60,945 nt of DNA, taken from positions 1-60,945 of the forward strand of contig DASSKK010000083.1 in the NCBI GenBank assembly GCA_035690495.1. Reading direction: 5' to 3'. A program made the translations under genes and the position numbers. Origin of the DNA: DASSKK01 sp035690495. GTDB taxonomy: Bacteria > Actinomycetota > Actinomycetes > Propionibacteriales > Nocardioidaceae. The notes under the pieces were generated by a model, which saw only the letters and a list, made by a program, of their open reading frames with translations, was not told the DNA's origin and searched no databases. Below are positions 51,595-60,826 of this stretch, piece after piece. How positions within the stretch are numbered: the first letter of the stretch is position 1; every line of letters starts with the position of its first letter.

Positions 51595-52440
51595 ATGAGC
51601 GAGGATGCACCGTACGGCACCGGACCGGCGGCGGCATCGAAACCCGTCAGACGCGTTCGCATCCACCACCTGCGCGAGATGAAGCAGCGCGGCGAGAAGT
51701 TCGCGATGCTGACCGCCTACGAGCAGTACGCCGCGCAGGTGTTCGACGAGGCCGGCATCCCCGTGCTGCTGGTGGGCGACTCCGCGTCCAACAACGTGTT
51801 CGGCAACGAGACGTCGTTGCCGGTGACCGTCGACGAGCTGATCCCGTTGGTGCGCGCGGTCACGCGTGCCGCACATCGTGCTCTGGTGGTGGCCGACCTG
51901 CCGTTCGGGTCCTACCAGGCCTCGCCGGAGCAGGCCTTCCACACCGCGGTGCGCTTCATGAAGGAGGCGAACGCGCACGCGGTCAAGCTCGAGGGCGGAG
52001 AGGAGATGTCGGCGCAGGTGCGCAAGCTCACCGGGTCCGGCATCCCCGTGATGGCGCACATCGGCTTCACGCCGCAGTCCGAGCACCACCTGGGCGGCTA
52101 CCGGGTGCAGGGCCGCGGCGACGCCGCCGCTCAGCTCGTCGACGACGCCCGGGCGATGGAAGCCGCCGGCGCCTTCTCGATCGTGATGGAGATGGTGCCC
52201 GGCGACGTCGCGGCCCAGATCACCAAGGAGCTCGAGATTCCCACTATCGGCATCGGCGCCGGGCCGAACTGCGACGCACAGGTGCTCGTGTGGCAGGACG
52301 CCTTCGGGTTGCGCACCGGCAAGATGGCGAGGTTCGTCAAGCAGTACGCCGATCTGCACGGCGTACTGCTCGAAGCCGCCCAGCGCTACGCCGCCGAGGT
52401 CACCCAGGGAGAGTTCCCCGGCACCGAGCACACGTTCTGA
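51595..52440 (+). CDS. panB: 3-methyl-2-oxobutanoate hydroxymethyltransferase
   Basis: A 281-residue PanB of pantothenate synthesis, making ketopantoate from ketoisovalerate with methylene-tetrahydrofolate. LTAYEQYAAQVFDEAGI, LLVGDSASNN (metal Asp), SLPVTVDEL, VADLPFGSY, AVKLEGG, GIPVMAHIGFTPQS and EIPTIGIGAGPNCDAQVLVWQD are all in place. A GGAGGAG ribosome site precedes ATG 51595. Confidence 0.95.
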   Translation: MSEDAPYGTGPAAASKPVRRVRIHHLREMKQRGEKFAMLTAYEQYAAQVFDEAGIPVLLVGDSASNNVFGNETSLPVTVDELIPLVRAVTRAAHRALVVADLPFGSYQASPEQAFHTAVRFMKEANAHAVKLEGGEEMSAQVRKLTGSGIPVMAHIGFTPQSEHHLGGYRVQGRGDAAAQLVDDARAMEAAGAFSIVMEMVPGDVAAQITKELEIPTIGIGAGPNCDAQVLVWQDAFGLRTGKMARFVKQYADLHGVLLEAAQRYAAEVTQGEFPGTEHTF

Positions 52441-52443
52441 CTC

Positions 52444-52698
52444 TCACGCGGTCGGGCCGAGTCCGAGCATCAGCGCGAACCACACCGCGAACGCGGCGAC
52501 GGCAAGCACGAGTGACCGGTACGGGTGTCGGCCGAACCGTCGACATCCGAGCACGAACAACACCAACCAGAACAACGGCATCGCCAGCGTGTGCAGCAAA
52601 CTGGGTAGTGCGATCGCGGCATAGCCGTAGAGGAACAACGCGACGACGAGTCCACCGATGCCGATGAATGAGCCGGAGCTCTCGAAGTTTGTCCTCAC
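52444..52698 (-). CDS. small membrane protein, unknown function
   Basis: An 84-residue protein with three hydrophobic helices (GIGGLVVALFLYGYAAIAL, AMPLFWLVLFVLGC and VLAVAAFAVWFALML) joined by short basic loops. It ends four bases beyond the panB stop on the opposite strand. No family recognised. Confidence 0.6.
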   Translation of the reverse strand: MRTNFESSGSFIGIGGLVVALFLYGYAAIALPSLLHTLAMPLFWLVLFVLGCRRFGRHPYRSLVLAVAAFAVWFALMLGLGPTA

Positions 52699-52960
52699 GT
52701 CTTCTTCTCACACCTCTCACGTCGTGCGGGAAGAATCTCGCGCCGGATCCCAATAAAACAAGGGGAAACTGAGCCCTGATCATCATCTCGGGGCGGCTGA
52801 CACCTGAGAGACGCCGATTGCGACACGCGTGCGAGTTTGCGGATTTCGTTTACCTCGCGCCTCAATGTTGCCAAGATCATAGGCGGAGGCGACCGAAGTG
52901 GTTGTCCGACATCGATCGAGTCCGGCACAACGTCGGGCCATCGCGACCCAGGAGGCACAG

Positions 52961-53398
52961 GTGCCTGCAGCAAAGAAGACTGCGGCGAGGAAGTCGCCGG
53001 CCAAGAAGTCGGCCGCGAAGAAGTCGCCCGCCAAGAAGACCACCGCACGCAAGACGACTGCCAGGAAGTCACCGGCGAAGAAGACCTCGGCGGCGAAGAA
53101 GAGCACTGCCAAGAAGGTGTCGGCCGCGAAGCGGACGGCGCGCAAGAGCCCGGCCAAGAAGTCAGCAGCCAAGAAGACCACCGCCAAGAAGTCACCGGCG
53201 AAGAAGAGCACTGCCAAGAAGTCGCCCGCCAAGAAGACCACCGCACGCAAGACGACTGCCAAGAAGTCACCGGCGAGGAAGACGACGGCGCGCAAGACCA
53301 CCGCGAAGAAGTCGCCCGCCAAGAGGGTGTCGGCCGCGAAGCGCACTGCTAAGAAGACGACTCGCAAGGCGGCTGCCAAGAAGGCCACCCGCCGCTGA
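52961..53398 (+). CDS. lysine-rich histone H1-like DNA-binding protein
   Basis: A 145-residue, almost entirely repetitive basic protein built from AKKSPAKK, TARKTTA and AAKKST-type units. It has no aromatic residues and no folded domain. Such H1/Hc1-like proteins bind and compact DNA in actinobacteria. GTG 52961, five bases after GGAGG, is preferred to a GTG at 52898. The DNA is itself internally repetitive (AAGAAGTC/G units), so copy number may vary by slippage. Confidence 0.8.
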   Translation: MPAAKKTAARKSPAKKSAAKKSPAKKTTARKTTARKSPAKKTSAAKKSTAKKVSAAKRTARKSPAKKSAAKKTTAKKSPAKKSTAKKSPAKKTTARKTTAKKSPARKTTARKTTAKKSPAKRVSAAKRTAKKTTRKAAAKKATRR

Positions 53399-53564
53399 CG
53401 CTAGCGACGCGAACAGCAGTCACCCCCGGCCGCGCTCGGCGTACCGGGGGTGACTCGCGCCATCGCCAGATGAGAATCGCTGAGATGTCCGCCTGCGCCT
53501 CCTCGGTGAGGCGGTGGCTTCCCATCAGTTGCCGCCGACATTCTCTTGGATCGTGAGCCTAGGG

Positions 53565-53786
53565 TCAGGACCCGCTGGATGCCTTGCCGCCCTTCCGGCC
53601 GGCCCTCTTCTTCTGGGCGGTGGTGCCGCCCTGCGAGCTGTTCCCGCCCTTGCCGCTCTGCTGGCCGCCGTGCTTGGACGAGTCCTCGGCGTTGGCGATC
53701 TTGGCCGCACGCTGCTTGGACATCCCCTTGTCCTTCAGCTTCTCGTACTGCTTCTCGTTCTTGACGTTGCTCGACTTGCTGGGCAT
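53565..53786 (-). CDS. small conserved basic protein (DUF7218-like)
   Basis: A 73-residue protein starting MPSKSSNVKNEKQYEKLKDK, then GMSKQRAAKIANAED and a gly/ser/lys tail. This pattern is common in actinobacteria and has no known function. GGAGG lies 5 bases upstream of ATG 53786; an upstream Met lacks such a site. Confidence 0.7.
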   Translation of the reverse strand: MPSKSSNVKNEKQYEKLKDKGMSKQRAAKIANAEDSSKHGGQQSGKGGNSSQGGTTAQKKRAGRKGGKASSGS

Positions 53787-54033
53787 CGGTGCCTCCACGT
53801 GCGATAGGCGGGTTGGTCACCATCGGGCGACCTGTACCCGTCCGCCAGCAGACCACGCGCCGAGCCCAGCGAGCGTCACGATGAGCGAGGCGGGGAACAC
53901 ACGCCGTCACCGACGCGGGGACGATGCTCTCTCACGGAGCAGACACACCAGCTCGCGTCGCGTACGACGGGCTTCGGGAAGGCGAGCCGCCCTGGGATGC
54001 CTGGAGACTTCATTTGTTGGAAGGATGAAGTCC

Positions 54034-54200
54034 ATGTCACGTCCATCGTCTTACCCGCGGGGAGTTGCGCGAGCGCGCCGTCCGGATGGTCGCGGAGTTG
54101 GCCACCGCTCCATGGTCGAGGATCAGTGGCGCTGGCACGCCAGGCAATCGCCGCCGCACGTGGGGGCACGGCGTCGGGTGGATGGTGCGAGCGGACTAGA
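54034..54200 (+). pseudogene. IS3-family OrfA remnant
   Basis: MSRPSSYPR is the start of an IS3-type OrfA. A frame change then gives ELRERAVRMVAELATAP, and a third frame gives QAIAAARGGTASGGW, fragments of the same helix-turn-helix domain. No OrfB sequence follows. It is a decayed insertion sequence. Confidence 0.65.
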
Positions 54201-54270
54201 ACACCCCTCCTGACCTGTTCGGGCAGGCCGACAGGGAGGGGTGTGGTGGATGAGCCGGCCTGTAGGCCGG
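54201..54270. repeat. two nested hairpins beside the IS remnant
   Basis: ACACCCCTCC (54201-54210) pairs with its complement (54235-54244). CCGGCCT (54255-54261) pairs with AGGCCGG (54264-54270). They could be a terminator or an IS end structure. Confidence 0.45.
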
Positions 54271-54318
54271 GCATTGGCCCCGCGTGATTGGCGTCGGTTG
54301 GCTATTGGTGAAACATGC

Positions 54319-54336
54319 GCTCTGACCTGCACGTTT
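54319..54336 (+). repeat. 18-bp motif shared with 19.4 kb
   Basis: Identical to 19447-19464. TTGAGGAC occurs twice nearby (54380-54387 and 54391-54398), again 11 bases apart as at 19.4 kb. An integrase end is not recognisable here, so this may be an empty or deleted integration site. Confidence 0.55.
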
Positions 54337-54495
54337 ACGCGTTTCGATGGTTGAGCGTTGATGGTCGCTTTCGAACTTCTTGAGGACTATTTGAGGACAG
54401 CTGGGCGCGCTGTCGGTGCTGAGGATCGGGAGATGATGGCGGAGCAGGCCACCAAGCCTTCGTGGAATCGGTACGGATTGTCGTACCATCGGTGT

Positions 54496-54777
54496 ATGGC
54501 GAATGTTGTTTCAACCGGTGAAGCCCGCAGCGCGCTGCATCAGATCGCTCAGCGATTCGACGCTGGGGAGGGTGAACCGGTCTACTTCGGCTCGCATCGC
54601 CGGGCACAGGCAGTCATCGTGCCGGTGGACGTGTGGGAGAAGCTGCTCGAGAACGCTGAGGACGAACTCGACGCCGAGCTTGCCCGGGATCGGACGGCCA
54701 GTGATGGTGGCAAACGGCTGACCCGGGCCGAGATCGATGCCGTCTTCGATCGACTGCGCGTCGGCCGCTCGGCGTGA
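54496..54777 (+). CDS. Phd/YefM-type antitoxin
   Basis: A 93-residue antitoxin: ANVVSTGEARSALHQIAQRF (DNA-binding N-terminus), PVYFGSHRRAQAVIVPVDVWEKLLE and an acidic C-terminal helix. ATG 54496 lies 6 bases after a TACCAT -10-like box (54484-54489), so the mRNA may be leaderless. It overlaps the toxin start by four bases. Confidence 0.85.
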   Translation: MANVVSTGEARSALHQIAQRFDAGEGEPVYFGSHRRAQAVIVPVDVWEKLLENAEDELDAELARDRTASDGGKRLTRAEIDAVFDRLRVGRSA

Positions 54778-55121
54778 ACCGCGCCAGTCCCAGGTATGAG
54801 CTCACCTTCGGTCTCGACGTTCCTGCAGACCTCCTCGCAATAGCCGAGCTCGACTCGGCCGCGCTCGACGCCGCACAAGCCATCGTGGACGACCTCGGGC
54901 AGGGACGTGTGCGCGGCAAGCTCCTCGGCGAGCGCCACGTCAGCGGTAACCTCACCGGACTCGCGCGAGTGAAGTTCGACGTTCCCGGCCGACGGCCGCA
55001 ACGGTTCCGCGTTGTTTATCGAGAGGTCGACGAGCGCACAAGACACGTGATAGCTATCGGCGTTCGAGACGAACACGCGATCTACCGCACCGCCGCACAC
55101 CGGGTGGCCCGCTCCCAGTAG
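54774..55121 (+). CDS. RelE/ParE-type toxin
   Basis: A 115-residue toxin: LARVKFDVPGRRPQRFRVVYREV and the C-terminal HVIAIGVRDEHAIYRTA of RelE-like ribosome-dependent RNases. The basic residues of the active site are present, so it looks functional. GTG start, GTGA overlap with the antitoxin. It converges on the ABC gene, 7 bases between stops. Confidence 0.8.
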   Translation: MNRASPRYELTFGLDVPADLLAIAELDSAALDAAQAIVDDLGQGRVRGKLLGERHVSGNLTGLARVKFDVPGRRPQRFRVVYREVDERTRHVIAIGVRDEHAIYRTAAHRVARSQ

Positions 55122-55128
55122 CAGGAAC

Positions 55129-55833
55129 TTAACGGGCAGCGCTGGGGAGTAGGCATCCGTCGTGAAGGCTGTATTGGGTGGTGGCGCGTTCGGCGATGTT
55201 CGGGTCGTGGGTGGCGATGATGACGGTGATGCCGTCGTCGGCGAGTTGCAACAGGAGCTCGGTGACGGCGCTGCCGTTGTTCGAGTCGAGGTTGCCGGTG
55301 GGTTCGTCGGCGAGGAGCAGGCGGGGGCTGTTGATGAGCGCGCGCGCGATCGCGACTCGTTGCTGTTCCCCGCCTGAGAGTTGTCCGGGTAGGTGGGTGG
55401 CTCGGTCGGCCACGCCGACCTTTTCCAGGAGTTCACGTCCACGTGCGCGTTTGTCGAAGTCGACCCGGTAGGGCAGTAGGGGGGCGATGACGTTGTCGAG
55501 AGCCGGCAAGGCTGGCAGCAGCAGGAATCGTTGGAAGACGAACCCGATGGTGCGTCGATACCTGACGAGCTGTCGCTTCGTCATGGCGGTGACCTCTTCG
55601 CCGCCGACGGTCACGGTGCCGGAGTCGGGGGTGTCCATGGCGCCGAGGATGTGCAGCAGGGTGGACTTGCCCGATCCCGAGGGTCCGGTGATCGCGACCG
55701 ACTCGTCTGCCGAGACGTGCAGCGTCACGTCGGCCAGTGCTTTGACTGCTTCACCCCCGGCGACCGGGTAGTCCCTGGTGACGTGCAGCGCATCGACTTC
55801 ACCGGCGTCACGTTCGGCTACTTCATCGGGCAT
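55129..55833 (-). CDS. ABC transporter ATP-binding protein (MacB/LolD-like)
   Basis: A 234-residue ATPase: Walker A GPSGSGKST (about residue 50), Q-loop VFQRFLLLP, signature LSGGEQQR, Walker B LLLADEPTGNLDS. It pairs with the FtsX-type permease ending three bases upstream, forming an exporter or membrane-stress module rather than an importer. No third periplasmic subunit is seen. Confidence 0.93.
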   Translation of the reverse strand: MPDEVAERDAGEVDALHVTRDYPVAGGEAVKALADVTLHVSADESVAITGPSGSGKSTLLHILGAMDTPDSGTVTVGGEEVTAMTKRQLVRYRRTIGFVFQRFLLLPALPALDNVIAPLLPYRVDFDKRARGRELLEKVGVADRATHLPGQLSGGEQQRVAIARALINSPRLLLADEPTGNLDSNNGSAVTELLLQLADDGITVIIATHDPNIAERATTQYSLHDGCLLPSAAR

Positions 55834-55836
55834 GGG

Positions 55837-58605
55837 CTATTCCTGTTCGGCCGAGGCGAGCGGAGTCATGGCCGAGAGCCTGACCAGTGGCACCAGGCTG
55901 GCGAGGGCGGTGGCGGCGGTCCCGATGGCGGAGGCGATCACAGCGATGACCACCGTGGGGACGAGCGTGAGGTCTAGGACGAAGATCCCGACGAGTACGC
56001 CGATGACACCGCCGGCGAGGCTGCCGGCCACCGCGGTCGCCAGCGCTTCGGTGCCCAGCAGTGTGGTGAGGTTTCGTTCGGACCATCCGGTGGCACGAAG
56101 GGCGGCGATCTCGTCTGTGCGTTCGTTGATCGACAAGTAGGTGACATCAGCCACGCTGACCGCTCCGAGCACGAGGATGAGCACGGTGGCGGCAAGGTCG
56201 ACGGAGCGGACGTGGCCGTAGATGGCGTTGCCCAGCAAGGTGCCGACCAGCAGACCGTGGAAGGCGACGTTGAGTGCGGCCACCAGGGTCAGTGCGCCCA
56301 CGCCGATCACGAGCCCGATGGCCGACAGGAGTCGTTGCCCGGGTCGTCGTGTGAGGTTGGCCAGAGCCAGCCCGGCGACCGTGTGTGGCCGCACGCCACG
56401 GTGCACGGCCACACGTGTCGGCCGAACCATCTGCAACGGCGCGACCCGGCCGGCGCGCCAGGCTGCCGGCAGGCCGGCAATCCCCGCCAAGACCGCGGCC
56501 AGGGGGATGACGAGCACGTCGTGCCACCACGGCAGGTCCAGCCGCAGCCCTGCACCGATGGCATAGGCGATGGCCGCGCCGACGACGCCGGCGGCGGCGC
56601 CGATCACCAACAGTTCGGCCTCCAGCCAGACGAACAGCGCCCGTCGTGACCAGCCCACACCGGCCAGTGTGCCCAACTCGCCCAGGCGGGTGCGTACCGA
56701 GGAAGTGGCGGCGTTGAGCATGAACAGCAGGCAGACGACCAGTACGAGCACGAACAGCACCAGGCTCTTCTTGTTGATCGCGTTGACGAACACGGTGGAC
56801 ACGCCCTTTTGGGACCAGCCCTCGGACAGGCTCAATGCGGGGCGTCCGAACTTTCCCTTCGGCAGTCCGACGGTGACCGGCGTCGGGGAGGACCCGATGA
56901 CGATGTCCACGGCCAGGTGCGTACGGGCATGGATGCTTTGAGCCGCCGCCTTGATACGCGCGAGACTGGCTTGGTCGGGACCGGTCACACCGGCGATCTT
57001 GACCCGGATGTAGCTGATCGGCTTCTTGGTCAGCGGATCGTCATAGAGCAGGTGGTTCAAAAGCGGCTTCGCGGCCTGCAACGAGGTCAAGAACAGCGGC
57101 GGTTGGGCGAGGTAGCCGGCGATGTTGGAGTCCGGCCGCAGTGGCTTGCCGCCGAGCAGCCGTTTCGACCGGGCGTCGGCGCCGGTTGCTGCCGGCGGGA
57201 AATACGTCGTCAACGGCAGCCGGGTGAGCCGGCTGAACTGCCGGAGCTTGTTCGGGTCGAACCGGCCGACCACCCGCATCATTGCGCCCGGGAAGTACCC
57301 GTGCACCTCGACATTGGTGCCGTGCACACCCGTCACCGGCCTGAACGTGGTGTCGGCGTTGGCCATGGGCGGGGTGCCCCACCCGTCGGGTGAGAAGCTG
57401 AAGTGCCACACGCTCTTGGGGACCGTGTTGGTCGCGACGCTCACGCGACGGGAACCGTGGGTCTGGTACTTCGCCTGTCCAGATCTCCAGTAGTCGATGA
57501 TGCTGTTGTCGAAGCCGCTCGGCGGTTTGCTCTTCTCGGCGAGGATCCTGCGGTAGGCGTGCTGCTCGGTGACGACACGGCCACCAGCCCGGACCCCCTG
57601 CAGTCCGTTGAGAAACTTGTAGGCACGTCTCGACGCCAATGTCGTGGGCACGTCGCTGCCGGGTGGGATGCGCAGCGACTGGATGGTGATCGTGTCGCGT
57701 GTCCGGTTGAACGTGGTGTCCGCGGCGACCATCGGCATGACCCGGAAGTTCACACCTTGGGCGTGATGCTGCTTGTGCCAGGGCTCGTCGTCACGCAGGT
57801 ACCGCCCCGCCACCATCGCCTTGTCCAGGCCGACCAGCTTCGCCTCCTTGGCGGGGTCGATGGCGGCCAGCAGCACCGGGAACGCGATGTTCATCGCGAC
57901 GTTGACGTGCTGGGATCCCGAGCTGTTGACTTTCGGAGTCTTCGCGGAGTAGCACAGCATGTCGCCACGGTGGCCCGCCGAGAAGGGCCCGTTGTCCAAG
58001 CGTCCCAACTTATCGCGGTAGCCCTGACAGACCGCGGCGTCGCCGTGCACAGTGTGCTCGATCAGCGTCGCGCCGGCCGAGTTCGGGTTCTTGGTGGTGA
58101 ACCCGTCCCGTCGCGTGAAGTAGACATAGGTTGGCGGCTCGGGGTACATCGAAAGCCCACCCTGTGCGGTCGCGGTCTGTTGGATCCGGAACAGCTGCAC
58201 CGGTGCCGCGGACAGTTCCCGGTCCAAGGACACAGTGACCGGCATGTCGATGAGGACATAGCCCAGGGTGGCGACCGGAGCGGCCAGCGACACGCCCGGC
58301 AGCCGCTCGATCTCGTGGTACTGCGCGAAGCTGATGCCGCCGTACAGCCCCGTCCCGTAGTCGACCGGAACCAGATCCGGCCCCTCGCTGGTGACCAGCT
58401 GAGACCCGTTCGGGCGGACCAGAATGTGGTACGGGACGTCAGCGAAGTTCCTAGTAACCGCGCCGACCACACGCAATTGCGACGTGGACACCGCCGAGGT
58501 CAAGATTGCGAACCCTGTCGCAGCCACAACGATGCCCAAGGCCAACGCCACGACCCGCCGCCAGCGATGCGCAAGCTGCAGACCGAGCGCTCTGAGCATC
58601 AGCAC
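55837..58605 (-). CDS. FtsX-like ABC permease, large MacB-type
   Basis: A 922-residue protein. One N-terminal membrane helix (VVALALGIVVAATGFAIL) precedes an extracellular domain of about 600 residues. About seven C-terminal helices follow, with FtsX-type regions (SLVLFVLVLVVCLLFMLN; DEIAALRATGWSERNL). The ATPase downstream drives it. Such systems export peptides, lipoproteins or antibiotics, or sense membrane stress; the substrate is unknown. Confidence 0.88.
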   Translation of the reverse strand: MLMLRALGLQLAHRWRRVVALALGIVVAATGFAILTSAVSTSQLRVVGAVTRNFADVPYHILVRPNGSQLVTSEGPDLVPVDYGTGLYGGISFAQYHEIERLPGVSLAAPVATLGYVLIDMPVTVSLDRELSAAPVQLFRIQQTATAQGGLSMYPEPPTYVYFTRRDGFTTKNPNSAGATLIEHTVHGDAAVCQGYRDKLGRLDNGPFSAGHRGDMLCYSAKTPKVNSSGSQHVNVAMNIAFPVLLAAIDPAKEAKLVGLDKAMVAGRYLRDDEPWHKQHHAQGVNFRVMPMVAADTTFNRTRDTITIQSLRIPPGSDVPTTLASRRAYKFLNGLQGVRAGGRVVTEQHAYRRILAEKSKPPSGFDNSIIDYWRSGQAKYQTHGSRRVSVATNTVPKSVWHFSFSPDGWGTPPMANADTTFRPVTGVHGTNVEVHGYFPGAMMRVVGRFDPNKLRQFSRLTRLPLTTYFPPAATGADARSKRLLGGKPLRPDSNIAGYLAQPPLFLTSLQAAKPLLNHLLYDDPLTKKPISYIRVKIAGVTGPDQASLARIKAAAQSIHARTHLAVDIVIGSSPTPVTVGLPKGKFGRPALSLSEGWSQKGVSTVFVNAINKKSLVLFVLVLVVCLLFMLNAATSSVRTRLGELGTLAGVGWSRRALFVWLEAELLVIGAAAGVVGAAIAYAIGAGLRLDLPWWHDVLVIPLAAVLAGIAGLPAAWRAGRVAPLQMVRPTRVAVHRGVRPHTVAGLALANLTRRPGQRLLSAIGLVIGVGALTLVAALNVAFHGLLVGTLLGNAIYGHVRSVDLAATVLILVLGAVSVADVTYLSINERTDEIAALRATGWSERNLTTLLGTEALATAVAGSLAGGVIGVLVGIFVLDLTLVPTVVIAVIASAIGTAATALASLVPLVRLSAMTPLASAEQE

Positions 58606-58898
58606 TTGGCAGAATCAAGCACCTCAGCAGAGGAATTGTCAAGACCTGTGGATCGGCGTGTCAAGGTCGAATGCGTTTGCAACCGATTCGCCGTTGAGAA
58701 GGTTCCCCTCGGCGATCCGGCTACGGGACGGCCCTCGGGCCGCCCACTTCCAGTGGGCCGGACTTCGGCGATGATAACCAGCTCACAACCAATCTCCGAC
58801 CACCGGCATATTCACTCCCAGGGCTCCCAGGGGACTAGTGCCCACCCTCCGATGGCCGGGTTGTGCTCATCGTTGACCGATCCGTGTTCCCTGAAAGG

Positions 58899-60088
58899 TC
58901 AGCGGCGGACGGCGAGTTGACTGAAGTGGGACCCCAGGCCCAGCGGTCGACTACGGCCCGATTCCGGATCGATCGCCGCGATGGACCCCTGATGCGTGAC
59001 GACGAACAGCCAGTTGCTGTCCGGGGACCACGCCATCGCCGACGGATCCATCACGCCGAGGTCGAGAGTGCCGAACTTGCCCGCCCGCGTGTAGGTCGAC
59101 GAGTGCGAGGACGTCGCTCCCAACGCCAGTGATCGGCACAGCCGCCCACCTGCCGTCGGACGAGGTCCGTCCGCGGTACGCGTCCCGGTTGGCGAATAGC
59201 CGCGGATCCAGCCGGCGCTTCTCGCTGCTCCGCCGGTCCAACACGACGGGGTTGCACCGACCCGCGTCGCCGCATTCGAGCAGCAGCAAGGTGCGCGGGC
59301 CCACCGCCAGGAGGTCCCCCGTGGTGATCCGATGCAGTCCGTCGGGCCGGACGTCGTAGTAGCCGTCTGCCCCGTGGACGATGACGTGTCCCGCACCGTC
59401 GGAGATCGGAAACCCCAGCGTCCCGGCGGGAGCTGCACCTGGATACCCGCCCAGTTGCCGTTCAAGTCGTCGAGATCCCATTGCCGGATCTTCTGCGCCA
59501 CCCAGACCTCACCCGGCTCGGGGCCAGAGATCAGGAGTCCGCCGTCGGAGAGTCCCTGGTCGAGTCCCCGGGCCTGCCATCCGGGACGACGTAGTCGGGA
59601 ACATTGTCGGTCGGATGAACAACCGCCTTGTGCTTGCCCACTATGAACGATACCGGGCCGCTGCTGGCTAGCGAGGGAACCGGCGTACGCGTGACTCGGC
59701 CCTGCTTCACCTGAATCCGGACCACGACCTCCTCGCCCCGAGCGAACAACTCCCAGCCCGAGGAGGCGTGCAGCCAGGACAGATCGGCGTGCAACACCTG
59801 CGGCGACCGGGCGGAGTTAGGAGACCCCGCTCCGGCACCCCCATGGGCAGAGACGGGCTGTCCCAGCGTTGAGGCAGGCGGCCGAGACGACGGCGCATTG
59901 GAGGCCGGCGACGATCCCGCCCGGTCCAGGATCACGAGTACGGCGACAACCGCCGCGAGTACGACGCCGATGGCGATCAACACCGGCCGGGGCAGCCGGC
60001 GCCCGGAGCCGAACCGTACCGTATCCCCGCCATGCCGGTCCTCGCCGGACGGCCGGTTACCAGCAGATACGTCGTCAAGGTCCATCAC
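58899..60088 (-). pseudogene. membrane-anchored propeller-like protein, three frameshifts
   Basis: One original gene of about 395 residues is split over frames. The N-terminal part has one membrane helix (PVLIAIGVVLAAVVAVLVIL) and a pro/ser-rich linker. Near 59568 one extra G shifts it into GLDQGLSDGGLLISGPEPGE. Near 59420 it shifts into FPISDGAGHVIVHGADGYYD, and near 59090 back to GTLDLGVMDPSAMAWSPDSN. The last part resembles a WD40/TolB-like beta-propeller blade. Codon use stays coherent through the breaks, so decay is recent or the sequence has indel errors. Confidence 0.65.
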
Positions 60089-60341
60089 CTGCCATCATGC
60101 CCTGCCGCCCCGACCGCAGGTCTAATTTGAGTTGGCGAACCGAGATCCGAAGCGACTACATGGAAGGGCCCCGCCCACCCCAACAAGTGATCCCTCAGCG
60201 GGACGAGCGAGGTCAGGTGAGGGAGTCGTCGAAGGTGGCGGTCAGTGCGCCCCTGCGCTCCGGTGTTGACCATGCCAAGGGGCTGCATCAGGACTGCGTG
60301 GATCTCTGCGGCCGTGGGGTCATCCGGGCGTGCCCATCGCC

Positions 60342-60797
60342 TTACCAGAACGGCACAGCCGCCTCGCTTGCGGTGACGATCGCTGCTCCGTCGACCTCGG
60401 TCTTGGTCAGCGAGACCCCCGCCGCGGGCCACTCAACCACCAACGTGAACGGTTCTGCTGGCGGCAGCGGCCACAGCCAAAATCCCCTGTCGATGTGTAC
60501 CTCATTGGTGCTGCCGCCATCGAGACCGCCGCCGGACTCTGTGAAGACCGGGGGCGAGGGAGCCGACGGTTCCGGCCCGTTCCAGCCAGGATGCTCCACG
60601 TTGGTCGCTTTCGAGCCGTCTGCGAACTGCACACCGCAACGAAGTATGCGGTCCGACAGGGTTGGGCTGGCGTCGGTATCGAACCGGTCGTGACCAAGGA
60701 GCACGTCCTGCAACTCATGCCACCGCTCGGCAGGCATGGCGCCCCGTCGGCCAGCAATCTGCAGGCCGAACTGACATCCGCTGGGGTAGGCCATCAA
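60342..60797 (-). CDS. hypothetical protein
   Basis: A frame of 151 residues (TTG 60797 or ATG 60794): AYPSGCQFGLQIAGRRGAMPAERWHELQD, a proline-rich middle and LVVEWPAAGVSLTKTEVDG, a beta-rich end common in actinobacterial proteins of unknown function. The frame might continue upstream into a longer protein truncated by the transposase next to it. No function assigned. Confidence 0.45.
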   Translation of the reverse strand: MMAYPSGCQFGLQIAGRRGAMPAERWHELQDVLLGHDRFDTDASPTLSDRILRCGVQFADGSKATNVEHPGWNGPEPSAPSPPVFTESGGGLDGGSTNEVHIDRGFWLWPLPPAEPFTLVVEWPAAGVSLTKTEVDGAAIVTASEAAVPFW

Positions 60798-60826
60798 ATC
60801 CGTGGGGTGCGGCTCTGCTGGAGGGA

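Noticed and set aside
52961..53398. Regular repeats that might suggest a CRISPR array
   Set aside because: The repeats are in-frame AAG-rich coding units of the H1-like protein without unique spacers.
19447..54336. The two 18-bp motifs as ends of one 35-kb mobile element
   Set aside because: The interval contains glnE, glnA2, nadE and panB, which are core genes; the motifs more likely mark separate integration events.
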